NCBI RefSeq assembly: GCF_036010485.1
Contig: NZ_CP108568.1
Location: 3,479,001-3,543,000 of the forward strand
Direction: 5' to 3'
Length of the DNA: 64,000 nt
DNA from: Streptomyces sp. NBC_01198
Lineage (GTDB): Bacteria > Actinomycetota > Actinomycetes > Streptomycetales > Streptomycetaceae
The notes beneath the pieces were generated by a model. The model ran no database searches and was not told the DNA's origin. It worked only from the letters and a program-made list of their open reading frames with translations. Positions 27,855-36,699 of this stretch are shown here, piece after piece. Both the position numbers and the translations under genes were made by a program. The first letter of the stretch is position 1; each line of letters begins with the position of its first letter.

Positions 27855-28616
27855 GTGGCATACATGGGGCTGGGCGTGCTGGAGGGAATGAAGCCGTCAC
27901 AAGTAGACGGCTTCGAGGTCGGCTGGCGGGACGACCAGGGAGAACATCGCCTGCCGTTGGCGGATGCGGTCTCGGTGCCGTTCGAGGACGGGCGGCCGGT
28001 CCGCAGCTTCCCGTCCTATCGCGGGCAACGGCATTTCCCCGGGTTGTACTGGTCGTCGACGACCTGCGGGCACGTGGGGTTCGAGTCCTGGCTGGAGCGA
28101 GACCACGCGATGCTGCTCGACTTCACACCAGAAGTGACGGGGCTGCTGTCGCAGCCGTTGTGGCTGTCCTGGAAGGACGATCGGGGCAAGCGCGTCTCGC
28201 ACGCTCCGGACTACTTCGCTCGGTTCGAAGACGGGCGGGGGCTGATGGTGGACTGTCGGCCGCTAGACCGGATCGACGCACGGTCGGCGGCCAAGTTCGC
28301 GGCTGCGCAGGCAGCTTGTGAGGCGGCGGGGTGGGGCTACCGGGTTGTCGGCGAGGTGGATCCGGTGCGGATGGCGAACGTTCGCTGGCTGGCGGGATAC
28401 CGGCATCCTCGGTACGGGGCCGATGAGGGGCTCGTGGCCCGGTTGTTGGCACTGTTCTCGGTGCCTTCGCCGCTGGTGACACAGGTTGCGTTGCTGGGTG
28501 ATCCGATCGTGGTGTTGCCAGCGATGTTCCATCTGCTGTGGCTGGGGCGGCTGGCAGCGGATCTATCGCGACCACTGTCGGATGCCACGCTGGTGTCGCC
28601 GGCGGAGATCCGGTGA
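27855..28616 (+). CDS. tnsA: TnsA-like transposon endonuclease
   Basis: About 253 residues. The nuclease core is VGFESWLERDHAMLLDF with Glu77, HAPDYFARF with Asp119, and the third-motif position MVDCRP. In TnsA of Tn7 the corresponding residues are Glu63, Asp114, Gln130 and Lys132; here Gln and Lys are replaced by Asp133 and Arg135. TnsA cuts the 5' ends of the element, giving cut-and-paste instead of replicative transposition. Start uncertain: GTG 27855, ATG 27864, GTG 27876 or ATG 27888. Its TGA overlaps the tnsB GTG. Confidence 0.82.
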   Translation: MAYMGLGVLEGMKPSQVDGFEVGWRDDQGEHRLPLADAVSVPFEDGRPVRSFPSYRGQRHFPGLYWSSTTCGHVGFESWLERDHAMLLDFTPEVTGLLSQPLWLSWKDDRGKRVSHAPDYFARFEDGRGLMVDCRPLDRIDARSAAKFAAAQAACEAAGWGYRVVGEVDPVRMANVRWLAGYRHPRYGADEGLVARLLALFSVPSPLVTQVALLGDPIVVLPAMFHLLWLGRLAADLSRPLSDATLVSPAEIR

Positions 28617-30664
28617 GCGGGCGCCCAGGACCACGGGCGGCGTTGCGGGTCGGGGACCGGGTGCGCCTGGATGACCGACTGCACACGGTCGTCGGCCTGT
28701 CCGGGACGACGGTGCGGCTCCTCGACGAAGCCGGTTCGGCGAGCCTGGTGTTGTTGTCGCATCTACTGACCTCGGAAGACTTTGAGCTCATCGGCCAGAA
28801 TGCCGATCAGGGCCGTATGCCGCCGTTCGCGCTGTTGGACATCGTGCCGGAGCGGGAAGCCGAGAAGGCGGCGGCATGGGAACGGCATGTGACCGAGGTG
28901 GAGTTCGGCAGGCCGCTGGATGCTGATCCCACTGCCCTACCTCGTCCGGAATACGACCCGGCCCGTCACCCAGTTGAGGAGCGGGTGGCGGCCAAGGCGG
29001 CGGAACTGCGGGCTATCGGCTGGCAGGCGAGTGTGGGGACCGTTCAGCGGATGCGCAGGCGCTACCGCGAGCAGGGCCTGTGGGGCTTGGTCGATCACCG
29101 TGCTACCCGTCTGTCCTCACCGACGGGAAGGGCCGATGACCGGGTGGTGTCCGCCATCACGGAAATCCTGGCCACGACGACGAACGAGTCCACCGGCACC
29201 CGCGGCCGGCTGCGTCGGCGGGTGGAGGCGCTGCTGGCGGAACGGCATGGGCAGGGCACAGTGGCGATGCCGTCGAAGTCGGCGTTCTACCGGCTTGTCG
29301 AGGCGATGAGCGAGGGTACGCACGCCTTCGGCGAGGCCACATCCCGCAGGTCGGCGGCTCGCCGCCCGCAAGGAGCGTTCACCCCTTCCTCGGCCTGCCG
29401 CCCCGGAGAGATGGTGCAGATCGACACGACACCGCTGGACGTGCTGGTGGTCCTGGAGGATGGGGTGAGCGGACGCCCGGAACTCACAATCGCCGTCGAC
29501 GTGGCAACGAGGACGATCTGCGCTGCTGTGCTGCGACCAGCAGGCACCAAGGCCGTGGACGCCGCCCTCCTGCTGGCCAAGATGCTGGTCCCGGAGCCGC
29601 TGCGGCCCGGCTGGTCGGACGCGCTGGCGATGTCGATGACGCTGATCCCCCACCGGAGACTGTTGGAGATCGACGCGCGCCTGGAGCAAGCGGCCGCCAA
29701 GCCGGTGATCGTGCCAGAGACGATCGGCATTGATCACGGGAAGGTGTTCGTGTCCAACACCTTCCTGACCGCCTGCCGGTCGCTGGGCGTCTCCGTCCAG
29801 CCGTCCCGCCCGGCGACCCCGACTGACAAGGGAATCGTCGAGCGGACGTTTTCCTCGATCAACACGCTGTTCTGCCAGCACATCCCTGGCTACACCGGTT
29901 CGAACACGACCCGCCGGGGGGCCGAGGTCGAGGCCGTCTGGACGCTCGCGGAAGTGGACGACCTGTTGCAGGAATGGATCGTGGCCTGCTGGCAGCAGCG
30001 GCCACACGAAGGACTGCGCAGCCCGTTCCTACCGGGTCGGCCGATGTCTCCCAACGACGCATACGCCCTGCTGGTCTCCCGCAGCGGCTACCTGCCGATG
30101 CCACTGAGCGGCCCCGACTACTTGGAACTGCTGCCGGCACTCTGGCGTTCGGTCAACGACTACGGCATCCGCGTCGACCACCGCACCTACAACTGTCCTG
30201 GACTGAACCCGCTGCGGCGCCGCTCCTCGGGAGTGACCGGCAAGGGCGGGCTCTGGGAGGTTCATTACGACCCCTACGACCTGTCCCAGATCTGGGTACG
30301 CGACGCGCGCACCGGAGAGTGGATCACGGTTCCGTGGACACACCGGCACCTGGTCTCCGCGCCGTTCGCGGACTTCACCTGGCGCCGGGCCCGGGACCTG
30401 CTCGCGATGCGGGGCCAGGACGACACCAGCCAAGCCGCCGTGGCCGCCGCAGTCGACCAGTTGCTGACGCGGGCGGAAACCGGGCCGGACCGCCGTATCG
30501 CGGCGCGCACCCGCGCCGCCCTGGAGCCCGCGCGGTCCGTCCCCGCGCTGCCGCAGGCACCAGCTTTGGAAGACGCTGAGAACGAGGCCACCGTCCCGGA
30601 GCAGACGTCGAACGTCATTCCCTTCGGCGTCTTCGACGCCTTCACCGACGGGAGCCGCCTGTGA
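28613..30664 (+). CDS. tnsB: TnsB/TniA-family DDE transposase
   Basis: A 683-residue transposase. An N-terminal HTH region (about 120-235) recalls TniA-type site-binding domains. The RNase-H-like DDE core has Asp271 (MVQIDTTPLD), Asp374 (GIDHGKVFVS) and Glu410 (DKGIVERTF), with the expected 35 residues between the last two. A Mu-type C-terminal beta domain follows. It makes the 3'-end breaks and joins them to target DNA. GTG at 28613 overlaps the tnsA stop by 4 nt. Confidence 0.93.
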   Translation: MSGRPGPRAALRVGDRVRLDDRLHTVVGLSGTTVRLLDEAGSASLVLLSHLLTSEDFELIGQNADQGRMPPFALLDIVPEREAEKAAAWERHVTEVEFGRPLDADPTALPRPEYDPARHPVEERVAAKAAELRAIGWQASVGTVQRMRRRYREQGLWGLVDHRATRLSSPTGRADDRVVSAITEILATTTNESTGTRGRLRRRVEALLAERHGQGTVAMPSKSAFYRLVEAMSEGTHAFGEATSRRSAARRPQGAFTPSSACRPGEMVQIDTTPLDVLVVLEDGVSGRPELTIAVDVATRTICAAVLRPAGTKAVDAALLLAKMLVPEPLRPGWSDALAMSMTLIPHRRLLEIDARLEQAAAKPVIVPETIGIDHGKVFVSNTFLTACRSLGVSVQPSRPATPTDKGIVERTFSSINTLFCQHIPGYTGSNTTRRGAEVEAVWTLAEVDDLLQEWIVACWQQRPHEGLRSPFLPGRPMSPNDAYALLVSRSGYLPMPLSGPDYLELLPALWRSVNDYGIRVDHRTYNCPGLNPLRRRSSGVTGKGGLWEVHYDPYDLSQIWVRDARTGEWITVPWTHRHLVSAPFADFTWRRARDLLAMRGQDDTSQAAVAAAVDQLLTRAETGPDRRIAARTRAALEPARSVPALPQAPALEDAENEATVPEQTSNVIPFGVFDAFTDGSRL

Positions 30665-31713
30665 GCGAGGCTCTGCCACCGGACATCGCCAACCCGCAGA
30701 TGTCGCTGACCACGAAGGAAGGCTGGCGGGCGTTCGTCGATGAGAACCCTGATCCCCCGCCGTCGCTCCCGTCCGGCACCGTCCTGGACGAGGACGAGCT
30801 GGAGTCCTACAGGGAAGCGCGGATCGACTACCACACGCGATCCGTCATCGTGAACACTCCCACGATCCGTGGCGTCGTCACCACGGGCCGCAAACGCATC
30901 GTGCTCAACCGGCACCAGGTCTCCGCCCGTCGCGGCCTGATCGTGTCCGGTTCGGCCGGCACCGGCAAGACCACAGCGATCACCCAGCTGGGTAAGAACG
31001 TCGAACAGATCACCCGGCGGCGCAACCCCGCCGCCGTCGGCGGACTGCCGGTTGTCTTCGTCACCGTTCCCCCGGCGGCCACTCCGAAGATGCTCGCGGG
31101 CGAGTTCGCTCGATTCCTTGGCGTCCCGCTGGAGCACCGCATGAGCCAGGTCCAGATCACCAACGCCGTCTGTGACCTGCTCGGAAAGCTCGGCACCACG
31201 CTCGTCCTGGTCGACGAGATCCACAACCTCGACCTGACCACCCGCAATGGAGCCGAGGCATCCGATCAGCTGAAGTACCTCTCGGAGCGGATCGCGGCCA
31301 CCTTCGTGCTCGCTGGTCTCGACGTCGAGACCAGCAGCCTGTTCCAGGGCACTCGCGGACAGCAGATCGCCGGCCGTTACACGGTCATCCCCTCCCGGCC
31401 CTTCGGCCACAAGAACCGCGCGGACAAGGAGAGCTGGCAGGCCCTGGTGGTGACCATGGAGGACTCCCTGCGACTACAGGCCCATCGTCCCGGCACCTTG
31501 GTCGCCATGACCGATTATCTCCACGAGCGCACCGGCGGGCTGATCGGCAGTCTTTCCCAGTTCATCCGAGAAGCCGCGGTCGACGCGATCGACACCGGCG
31601 CAGAAAAGATCACCAAGCGCATGCTCGACGAGATCGAGCTCGACCACGCCGTCCAGAAGTCCCGGCCCGATCGCCCCCGCGCCAAGTACGCCCGCAGGCC
31701 GAAGGCGGCCTGA
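30661..31713 (+). CDS. tnsC: TnsC/TniB-family AAA+ ATPase
   Basis: A 350-residue AAA+ protein with Walker A GSAGTGKT at residues 97-104 and Walker B LVLVDE at 181-186. TnsC-type proteins polymerise on target DNA, receive the TniQ/TnsD target signal and activate the transposase. GTG at 30661 overlaps the tnsB stop by 4 nt. The C-terminal 30 residues are basic. Confidence 0.92.
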   Translation: MSEALPPDIANPQMSLTTKEGWRAFVDENPDPPPSLPSGTVLDEDELESYREARIDYHTRSVIVNTPTIRGVVTTGRKRIVLNRHQVSARRGLIVSGSAGTGKTTAITQLGKNVEQITRRRNPAAVGGLPVVFVTVPPAATPKMLAGEFARFLGVPLEHRMSQVQITNAVCDLLGKLGTTLVLVDEIHNLDLTTRNGAEASDQLKYLSERIAATFVLAGLDVETSSLFQGTRGQQIAGRYTVIPSRPFGHKNRADKESWQALVVTMEDSLRLQAHRPGTLVAMTDYLHERTGGLIGSLSQFIREAAVDAIDTGAEKITKRMLDEIELDHAVQKSRPDRPRAKYARRPKAA

Positions 31714-32697
31714 GTGATGGAGCCCTGGGAAGCGCCGGTCCGGCTCCTGCCACTTCCTCTGCCGCCTGTCCACGGGGAGGTCTTCGGCTGGTATTTGCAC
31801 CGCCTCGCCGCCGCCAACCACGTGACGTCGGGCCAACTGGCGAAGACCCTGACGCCGTTCAAGAACGCGCTGATCGGCAAGCGGACGGACACGTTATGGC
31901 GCTGGACTCCGATGGTTCTGCCGCGGCTGGCACTCCTGACGGGTCTCGCTCCTGAGACCCTTCGGATGCTGCTGCCAGCGATCTCCCGGATTGAGGCGCG
32001 TACCGGAGGCGAAGTGATCCGCTACCGGCGGCGTCTCTACGTCGCGTGCTCACACTGCATGCACCGCCGTGGAATCACCGGACCAGTCCTCGCGCATCGC
32101 CCCGCCGATCTCCAGCTCTGCCGTCGGCACGGCATCTGGCTCGACGGCAACCGCCAATACCGTGTCGGCCACCTGCCAGAACTTGTCACCGCTCAACACC
32201 GGCACCGGCGAATCGCCCGCCGCTTCCCCGACACCCTGGAGGCAGCGACAAAGGAAGCGCAGCACATGGTCCGGTCCTGGCTTCTGAACAAGAAGCAGCC
32301 CCATCTGCTCTCACGCTGGAACGACCGCCTCGCTCAGCTCCCTCCAAAGGAGGCCGCCTACGAGAACATCATCAGGCGACGCGTCGACGAGCGGGAGTAC
32401 ATCGCCACCTACCCGGAGTTCGTCACCATGCTCGGCATGGTGGCCGACCCTGCTTGGCGAGCACGACGGGCGCCTCGCCGATGGGTGAACCTCAGCCAGC
32501 ACCAGCGCACGATCCACGCTGCCTACGCAGAAGCCGAGCACCGGCTCAACGTCCCCTCTCTCCGCGAGAATCGCCACTCACGCACCTTCTTCAACGACGC
32601 CCTCTTCCGCTGGACCGACTCATTGGGAAGGTCGCTGATGCTGGTGATGTCCCCGGAGGACCACAACACCCTACGAGATGATTCCCAGTGGAACTGA
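31714..32697 (+). CDS. tniQ: TniQ/TnsD-family target-selection protein
   Basis: A 327-residue protein. The N-terminal TniQ domain has VHGEVFGWYLHRLAAAN, and a zinc-finger pattern uses Cys112, Cys115, Cys136 and His139 (CSHC, then CRRHGIW). TniQ/TnsD proteins carry sequence- or guide-directed target choice in Tn7-like elements. The C-terminus is long enough for a DNA-reading domain; its target is unknown. GTG 31714 or ATG 31717, right after the tnsC stop. Confidence 0.88.
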   Translation: MMEPWEAPVRLLPLPLPPVHGEVFGWYLHRLAAANHVTSGQLAKTLTPFKNALIGKRTDTLWRWTPMVLPRLALLTGLAPETLRMLLPAISRIEARTGGEVIRYRRRLYVACSHCMHRRGITGPVLAHRPADLQLCRRHGIWLDGNRQYRVGHLPELVTAQHRHRRIARRFPDTLEAATKEAQHMVRSWLLNKKQPHLLSRWNDRLAQLPPKEAAYENIIRRRVDEREYIATYPEFVTMLGMVADPAWRARRAPRRWVNLSQHQRTIHAAYAEAEHRLNVPSLRENRHSRTFFNDALFRWTDSLGRSLMLVMSPEDHNTLRDDSQWN

Positions 32698-32722
32698 GAA
32701 GCCCCAGGCCAGAGCCCTTCGG

Positions 32723-32877
32723 CCGGACAGAACTACTGGGACGGCCCCACCTCACGCCCAAACAGGCTCACCGCTGTTCAGATCCACTGGGCCCTCCACG
32801 CTCCGAAGCGTCCCGCCCATCATGAGAAGGCGCAGATCAGGGGCACCTCACCGACTCAGGTTTTCTGGGAACGGACA
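32723..32877 (-). repeat. transposon right end: terminal repeat and four TnsB-site-like repeats
   Basis: Read on the minus strand from the terminus, related sequences occur at 32855-32872 (GTTCCCAGAAAACCTGAG), 32831-32846 (GTGCCCCTGATCTGCG), about 32776-32793 (GCCCAGTGGATCTGAAC) and 32723-32742 (GTCCCAGTAGTTCTGTCCGG). With the left sites they share a TCCCnG...nTCTG core. More sites on one end than the other is typical of Tn7. Confidence 0.7.
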
Positions 32878-32882
32878 GTGGG
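32878..32882. repeat. right target-site duplication GTGGG
   Basis: Immediately follows the terminal ACA and matches 26373-26377. Confidence 0.85.
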
Positions 32883-32928
32883 GGGCGGGCACTAGCCTCG
32901 GCGGACGATTCCCGCCCCGCGCCCAAAG

Positions 32929-33100
32929 GTGACGACGCGCCACCGCGACGGACTGATCCAGGCCTATCTGGTGGACCCCGGCTTTTTCGGGGCGCTGGTC
33001 GACCTGGCGCCGGGCGGGCAGCAGTTCATGACCGTCGACCACGGGCAGGGGGACGTCGCCTTCCACCCACCACCCCGGCGGCGAGGTGATCGTCACGCTG
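32929..33100 (+). pseudogene. possible broken small gene
   Basis: GTG at 32929 opens a frame reading VTTRHRDGLIQAYLVDPGFF and onward to DHGQGDVAF, after which sensible sequence seems to continue in another frame (HHPGGEVIVTLPDP). Either a short protein with a frameshift at about 33065 or a chance frame. Low support. Confidence 0.3.
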
Positions 33101-33175
33101 CCCGACCCCCGGCCCCGGCGGCCATCCGGTCCGTTCGGCCGCTCCGCGGCCGGCGCCCGGCTACAGTCCTCCGGC

Positions 33176-33856
33176 ATGACGGAAGCCGGTTATCTGCGGA
33201 CCACCCGGACGGCCTATGACACTGTCGCCGCGGACTACGAACGGCTGCTGCGCGACGAGTTGCGGGGCAAACCGCTGGACCGGGCGATGCTCGGCGCGTT
33301 CGCCGAGCTGGTGCGGGAGCCGGGCTGCGGGCCGGTCGCGGAGCTCGGGTGCGGGCCGGGGCGGGTCACGGCGTACCTGCACGCGCTCGGCGTGGACGTG
33401 TTCGGCGTCGACCTGTCCCCCGGGATGGTCGCCGTCGCCCGCCGGACGCACCCGGGCATCCGGTTTGAGGTGGGGTCGATGACCGCCCTTGAGCTGGCGG
33501 ACGCGTCGCTGGGCGGCGTCCTGGCCTGGTACTCGACCGTCCACACCCCGCCGGAGGTGCTGCCGGCGGTGTTCGCCGAGTGCCACCGGGTGCTGGCGCC
33601 CGGCGGGCAGATGCTGCTGGCGTTCAAGGTCGGCGACCGGCTGCTGCACCGGGAGCAGGCCTACGGGCACCAGGTGCCGCTCGACGTCTACTGGATGCCG
33701 CCCGACCGGGTCGCCGGCCTGCTGGCCGGAGCGGGTCTGGTCGTGGATGCCCGGCTGGTCCGCGAGCCGGACGAGAGCGAGCGGCCCCGGCAGGGCCGGC
33801 AGGGCTTCTTCCTCGCCCACAAGCCGGCCCACAAGCCGGCGACCGCCGCGGGGTAG
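33176..33856 (+). CDS. class I SAM-dependent methyltransferase
   Basis: A 226-residue protein with a classic small-molecule methyltransferase core: TAYDTVAADYERLLRDEL, motif I AELGCGPGRVTAYLHALG, motif II FGVDLSPGMVAVARR, and a VLAPGGQMLLAFK post-motif strand. Substrate unknown. ATG at 33176; a repetitive KPAHKPA tail ends it. Confidence 0.85.
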   Translation: MTEAGYLRTTRTAYDTVAADYERLLRDELRGKPLDRAMLGAFAELVREPGCGPVAELGCGPGRVTAYLHALGVDVFGVDLSPGMVAVARRTHPGIRFEVGSMTALELADASLGGVLAWYSTVHTPPEVLPAVFAECHRVLAPGGQMLLAFKVGDRLLHREQAYGHQVPLDVYWMPPDRVAGLLAGAGLVVDARLVREPDESERPRQGRQGFFLAHKPAHKPATAAG

Positions 33857-33875
33857 GCCACCGGGCCCCGGCGGT

Positions 33876-34400
33876 TCACTGCTCGGTGTCGGGCTCGATC
33901 AGCAGGCGGGCGTAGTTGCCCATCGAGCGCTGGTAGCGCGGCAGGGTCGGCGCCAGGGCGGCGACCGCCACCGAGACGCCCTCGCGGGCGCGGCCCACGT
34001 CGGCGAGGGCCAGGGCGAGCACGCAGGCCAGGGCGCTGTCCAGGTGGTCGTGGCCGGCGGCCCGCTCGGCGGTGAGCAGGTCCACGCTCTCCTGCGAGCG
34101 GCCGAGGTTGCGCAGCGAGCTGGACAGCTGGATGACCGCGCGGCGGCGGCGCTCGCCGGGCACGCCCGCGTCGAGGGCTTCGCGGTAGAGGGGGACGGCG
34201 AGGTCGGAGCGGCCGGTGGAGTCCCAGGACGCGGCCCGCTCGAAGAGCGCGGTGCCGTCGCCTTCCGGCAGCTCGCCGACCAGGGCGTCCATCGCGGCGC
34301 GGAAGTCGTCCTCGGCGAAGTCGTCGATGGCCGCCCACAGGTCGGCGTTGCGGCGCTCCCACTCGGCCGAGGGTGCGGCGGTCCCGGTTGCTGCGGTCAT
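33876..34400 (-). CDS. tetratricopeptide-repeat protein
   Basis: A 174-residue helical protein; residues 50-150 contain two or three TPR-like units (LFERAASWDSTGRSDLAVPL, then RRAVIQLSSSLRNLGRSQES). It likely mediates protein contacts; no catalytic motif. The ATG at 34400 removes a non-conserved N-terminal extension. Confidence 0.78.
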   Translation of the reverse strand: MTAATGTAAPSAEWERRNADLWAAIDDFAEDDFRAAMDALVGELPEGDGTALFERAASWDSTGRSDLAVPLYREALDAGVPGERRRRAVIQLSSSLRNLGRSQESVDLLTAERAAGHDHLDSALACVLALALADVGRAREGVSVAVAALAPTLPRYQRSMGNYARLLIEPDTEQ

Positions 34401-34670
34401 GGTGTCCACGCTCCTGGTGGTGCGGTGCGGTGCAGGGCCGGTGTCCGCCATCCTGCGAGCGGGCGCGCCACCCTCACCACTGATTCGGTCCTCGCCGAAT
34501 CACCGCGTTGTACGGTGGGGCGCCGTACCCGTCCGCGCCACCGCCCCTGCCGCCCGCCGCCACCCCCGACCACCTCCCGACCGACCCGGACGCCGCTCGC
34601 CAGGAGGTCCCGCACCCGGGGCACCCCCGCGAGGAGGTCCCCACCCGGAAGTCCCCCAGGAGGTCCCGCC

Positions 34671-35651
34671 ATCACCACGCTCCGCTTCGGCGCAGCCGAC
34701 CTGCTGCGCTGCCGTTTCGCCTACTCGCCGGCCTTCGAGACGCTGGCCGCCGTACGGGTCGCGACCGGCCCGCAGCCGCCCGGCCACCACCGGCGCTGGC
34801 TCGCCCGCGCGCGCCCCGCCGGGCTCGACCTGCGGCCGCTGACCCTGCTGCAGCCGCGGCGCGGCTACACCCCGGACTTCCTGTCGCCGCCGCCCGGCGG
34901 CGCGGCCGGGTCCTTCGCCGACGACCTCGCGCGGATCGCGGCGACGCCGCCGGAGCAGGCCCGCGCCGAGATCGCCAGGTCGCTCGCCGAGACCCCGGGC
35001 GCGGCGCGTACCGCGACCGGCCGGCTGCTGCTTGACGGCGACCCGGCGGACGTGGTCCGGCTGCTCGCGGACCTGGTGGCGTCCGCCTGGTCGGCGCTGG
35101 TCGAGCCGCACTGGCCGCGGGTCCGGGCGCTGCTCGAAGCGGACATCGCCTTCCAGACGCGGCGGCTGGCCGACGGGGGCCTGGACCGGCTGTTCGCCGA
35201 ACTGCACCCGTCGGTCCGCTGGCAGGACGGCGTCCTGACCCGCGAGCACGGCGGCGCCGACCACCGCGAACTGGGCGGCGAGGGGCTGGTGCTGATGCCG
35301 AGCGCGTTCAAGTGGGACCAGGTGGTGATCGTGCTCGACCCGCCCTGGCAGCCCACGCTGATCTATCCGGCGCGCGGCGTCGGCAACCTGTGGCAGCCCG
35401 CCACCGGCCCGGGCGCGGACTCCGCCGCGCTGGCCCGGCTGATCGGCCGCACCCGTGCCCGGCTGCTGACCGGCCTGGCCGAGCCCGCCGCCACCGCCTG
35501 GCTCGCCCACCGCCACGGACTCGCCCCGGCGACGGTCTCCGAGCACCTGGCGGTGCTCCGCGACGCCGGCCTGGTCACCGCGACCCGCCACCGCCACGAG
35601 GTCCGCTACAGCCGCACCCCGCTGGGCGACACGCTGGCGGCCACGACGTGA
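34671..35651 (+). CDS. ArsR-type HTH regulator (DUF5937-like), probable AUC start
   Basis: A 326-residue protein. A large N-terminal region starts TTLRFGAADLLRCRFAYSPA, typical of the DUF5937 domain, and the C-terminal 70 residues are a winged helix (ATAWLAHRHGLAPATVSEHL, then VLRDAGLVTATRHRHEVRYS). The homologous region starts exactly at an ATC codon (34671) preceded by a perfect AGGAGG at 34658-34663 with 7-nt spacing. No ATG or GTG fits nearby; a GTG at about 34515 would add some 50 Pro/Arg-rich residues. Confidence 0.75.
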   Translation: MTTLRFGAADLLRCRFAYSPAFETLAAVRVATGPQPPGHHRRWLARARPAGLDLRPLTLLQPRRGYTPDFLSPPPGGAAGSFADDLARIAATPPEQARAEIARSLAETPGAARTATGRLLLDGDPADVVRLLADLVASAWSALVEPHWPRVRALLEADIAFQTRRLADGGLDRLFAELHPSVRWQDGVLTREHGGADHRELGGEGLVLMPSAFKWDQVVIVLDPPWQPTLIYPARGVGNLWQPATGPGADSAALARLIGRTRARLLTGLAEPAATAWLAHRHGLAPATVSEHLAVLRDAGLVTATRHRHEVRYSRTPLGDTLAATT

Positions 35652-35739
35652 CGGCCGCACCCGCCGCCGGCTCGGCCGGACGAGCCGCCGCGCCGGCAAT
35701 TCGGTTGCGGGCGACGGGATCCGTGGCGATCATCCCGGG

Positions 35740-36672
35740 GTGACTTCCGGCAAGGGTGGGACAGCGGGTGCGGACGGCCGCGCGGGCATCGACGCGGCAC
35801 TGGTACGGCGGCTGATAGCGGCGCAGTTCCCGCAGTGGCAGGGGCTGCCGGTGCGGCCGGTTGCGGTCGACGGATGGGACAACCGCACGTATCGGCTGGG
35901 CGACGCGATGACCGTACGGCTGCCGAGCGCCGCCGGCTACGTGCCCGCGGTCGAGAAGGAGAACGCCTGGCTGCCGGTGCTCGCGCCGCACCTGCCGGTG
36001 CCGGTGCCGCCGGTGCTGGGCAAGGGCGAGCCGGGGGAGGGCTATCCGTACCCCTGGTCGGTGCGCGGCTGGCTGGACGGGGAGACGGCGGTGACTCCCG
36101 ACCGGGTCGGCGACCTCACCGGCTTCGCGGTCGAGCTGGCCGGCTTCCTGCTGGCGCTGCAGGCCGTCGACCCGGCGGGCGGCCCGGCGGCCGGGGCGCA
36201 CAGCTTCCACCGGGGCGCCCCGCCCGCCCACTACGACGGCGAGACCTGTGCCGCGCTGGCCGCGCTGGACGGCCTGGTCGACACCGGGCGGGCCGCGGCG
36301 GTGTGGGACGCGGCGCTGGCGGCCGGTTTCGCGGGTCCGCCGGTGTGGTTCCACGGCGACATCGCGGGCGGCAACCTGCTGGTCAGGGACGGCCGGCTGG
36401 CCGCGGTGATCGACTTCGGCACCTCCGGCGTCGGCGACCCGGCCTGCGACCTGGTCATCGCCTGGACCCTCTTCTCCGGCGAGAGCCGCGCCGCCTTCCG
36501 CCGCACGGTCGCCAAGGACCCGGGCATGTGGGCGCGGGCCCGCGGCTGGGCGCTGTGGAAGGCGCTGATCAGCGTGGTCCAGCACCGCGACACCTCGCCG
36601 TCGCTGGCCGCCGAGCACGCCCGCGTGATCACCGAGGTGCTGTCCGACGCCGCGGAGCCCGCGGCCGCCTGA
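35740..36672 (+). CDS. aminoglycoside-phosphotransferase-fold kinase
   Basis: A 310-residue protein of the APH/choline-kinase fold. Catalytic loop VWFHGDIAGGNLLV and metal-binding VIDFGTSGVGDPACDL are intact. Members act on antibiotics, metabolites or proteins; the substrate cannot be assigned. GTG at 35740. Confidence 0.85.
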   Translation: MTSGKGGTAGADGRAGIDAALVRRLIAAQFPQWQGLPVRPVAVDGWDNRTYRLGDAMTVRLPSAAGYVPAVEKENAWLPVLAPHLPVPVPPVLGKGEPGEGYPYPWSVRGWLDGETAVTPDRVGDLTGFAVELAGFLLALQAVDPAGGPAAGAHSFHRGAPPAHYDGETCAALAALDGLVDTGRAAAVWDAALAAGFAGPPVWFHGDIAGGNLLVRDGRLAAVIDFGTSGVGDPACDLVIAWTLFSGESRAAFRRTVAKDPGMWARARGWALWKALISVVQHRDTSPSLAAEHARVITEVLSDAAEPAAA

Positions 36673-36699
36673 GCCCCCCACCGGGCAGGCTCCGTACGG

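Larger units (their letters stand above)
26378..32877. mobile_element. complete Tn7-like transposon with rRNA-methyltransferase cargo
   Basis: The element is exactly 6,500 bp. Both ends carry TGTCCGTTCCC in inverted orientation (26378-26388 and 32867-32877), giving the TGT...ACA termini of the Tn7/Tn5053/Mu group, and a 5-bp direct duplication GTGGG flanks it (26373-26377 and 32878-32882). Inside are TnsA, TnsB, TnsC and TniQ homologues in one operon at the right, and a minus-strand 23S rRNA methyltransferase at the left. All frames look intact, so it may be functional. It inserted between the XRE operator region and a small rightward frame. Confidence 0.93.

Noticed and set aside
29890..29915. 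tRNA T-loop-like GGTTCGAA sequence
   Set aside because: It lies inside tnsB coding sequence with no acceptor stem or anticodon arm around it; similar GTTCGAA hits elsewhere fail in the same way.
26638..32697. CRISPR-associated transposon (CAST) with guide RNAs
   Set aside because: TnsA, TnsB, TnsC and TniQ are present, but there is no Cas protein and no repeat-spacer array inside the element boundaries.
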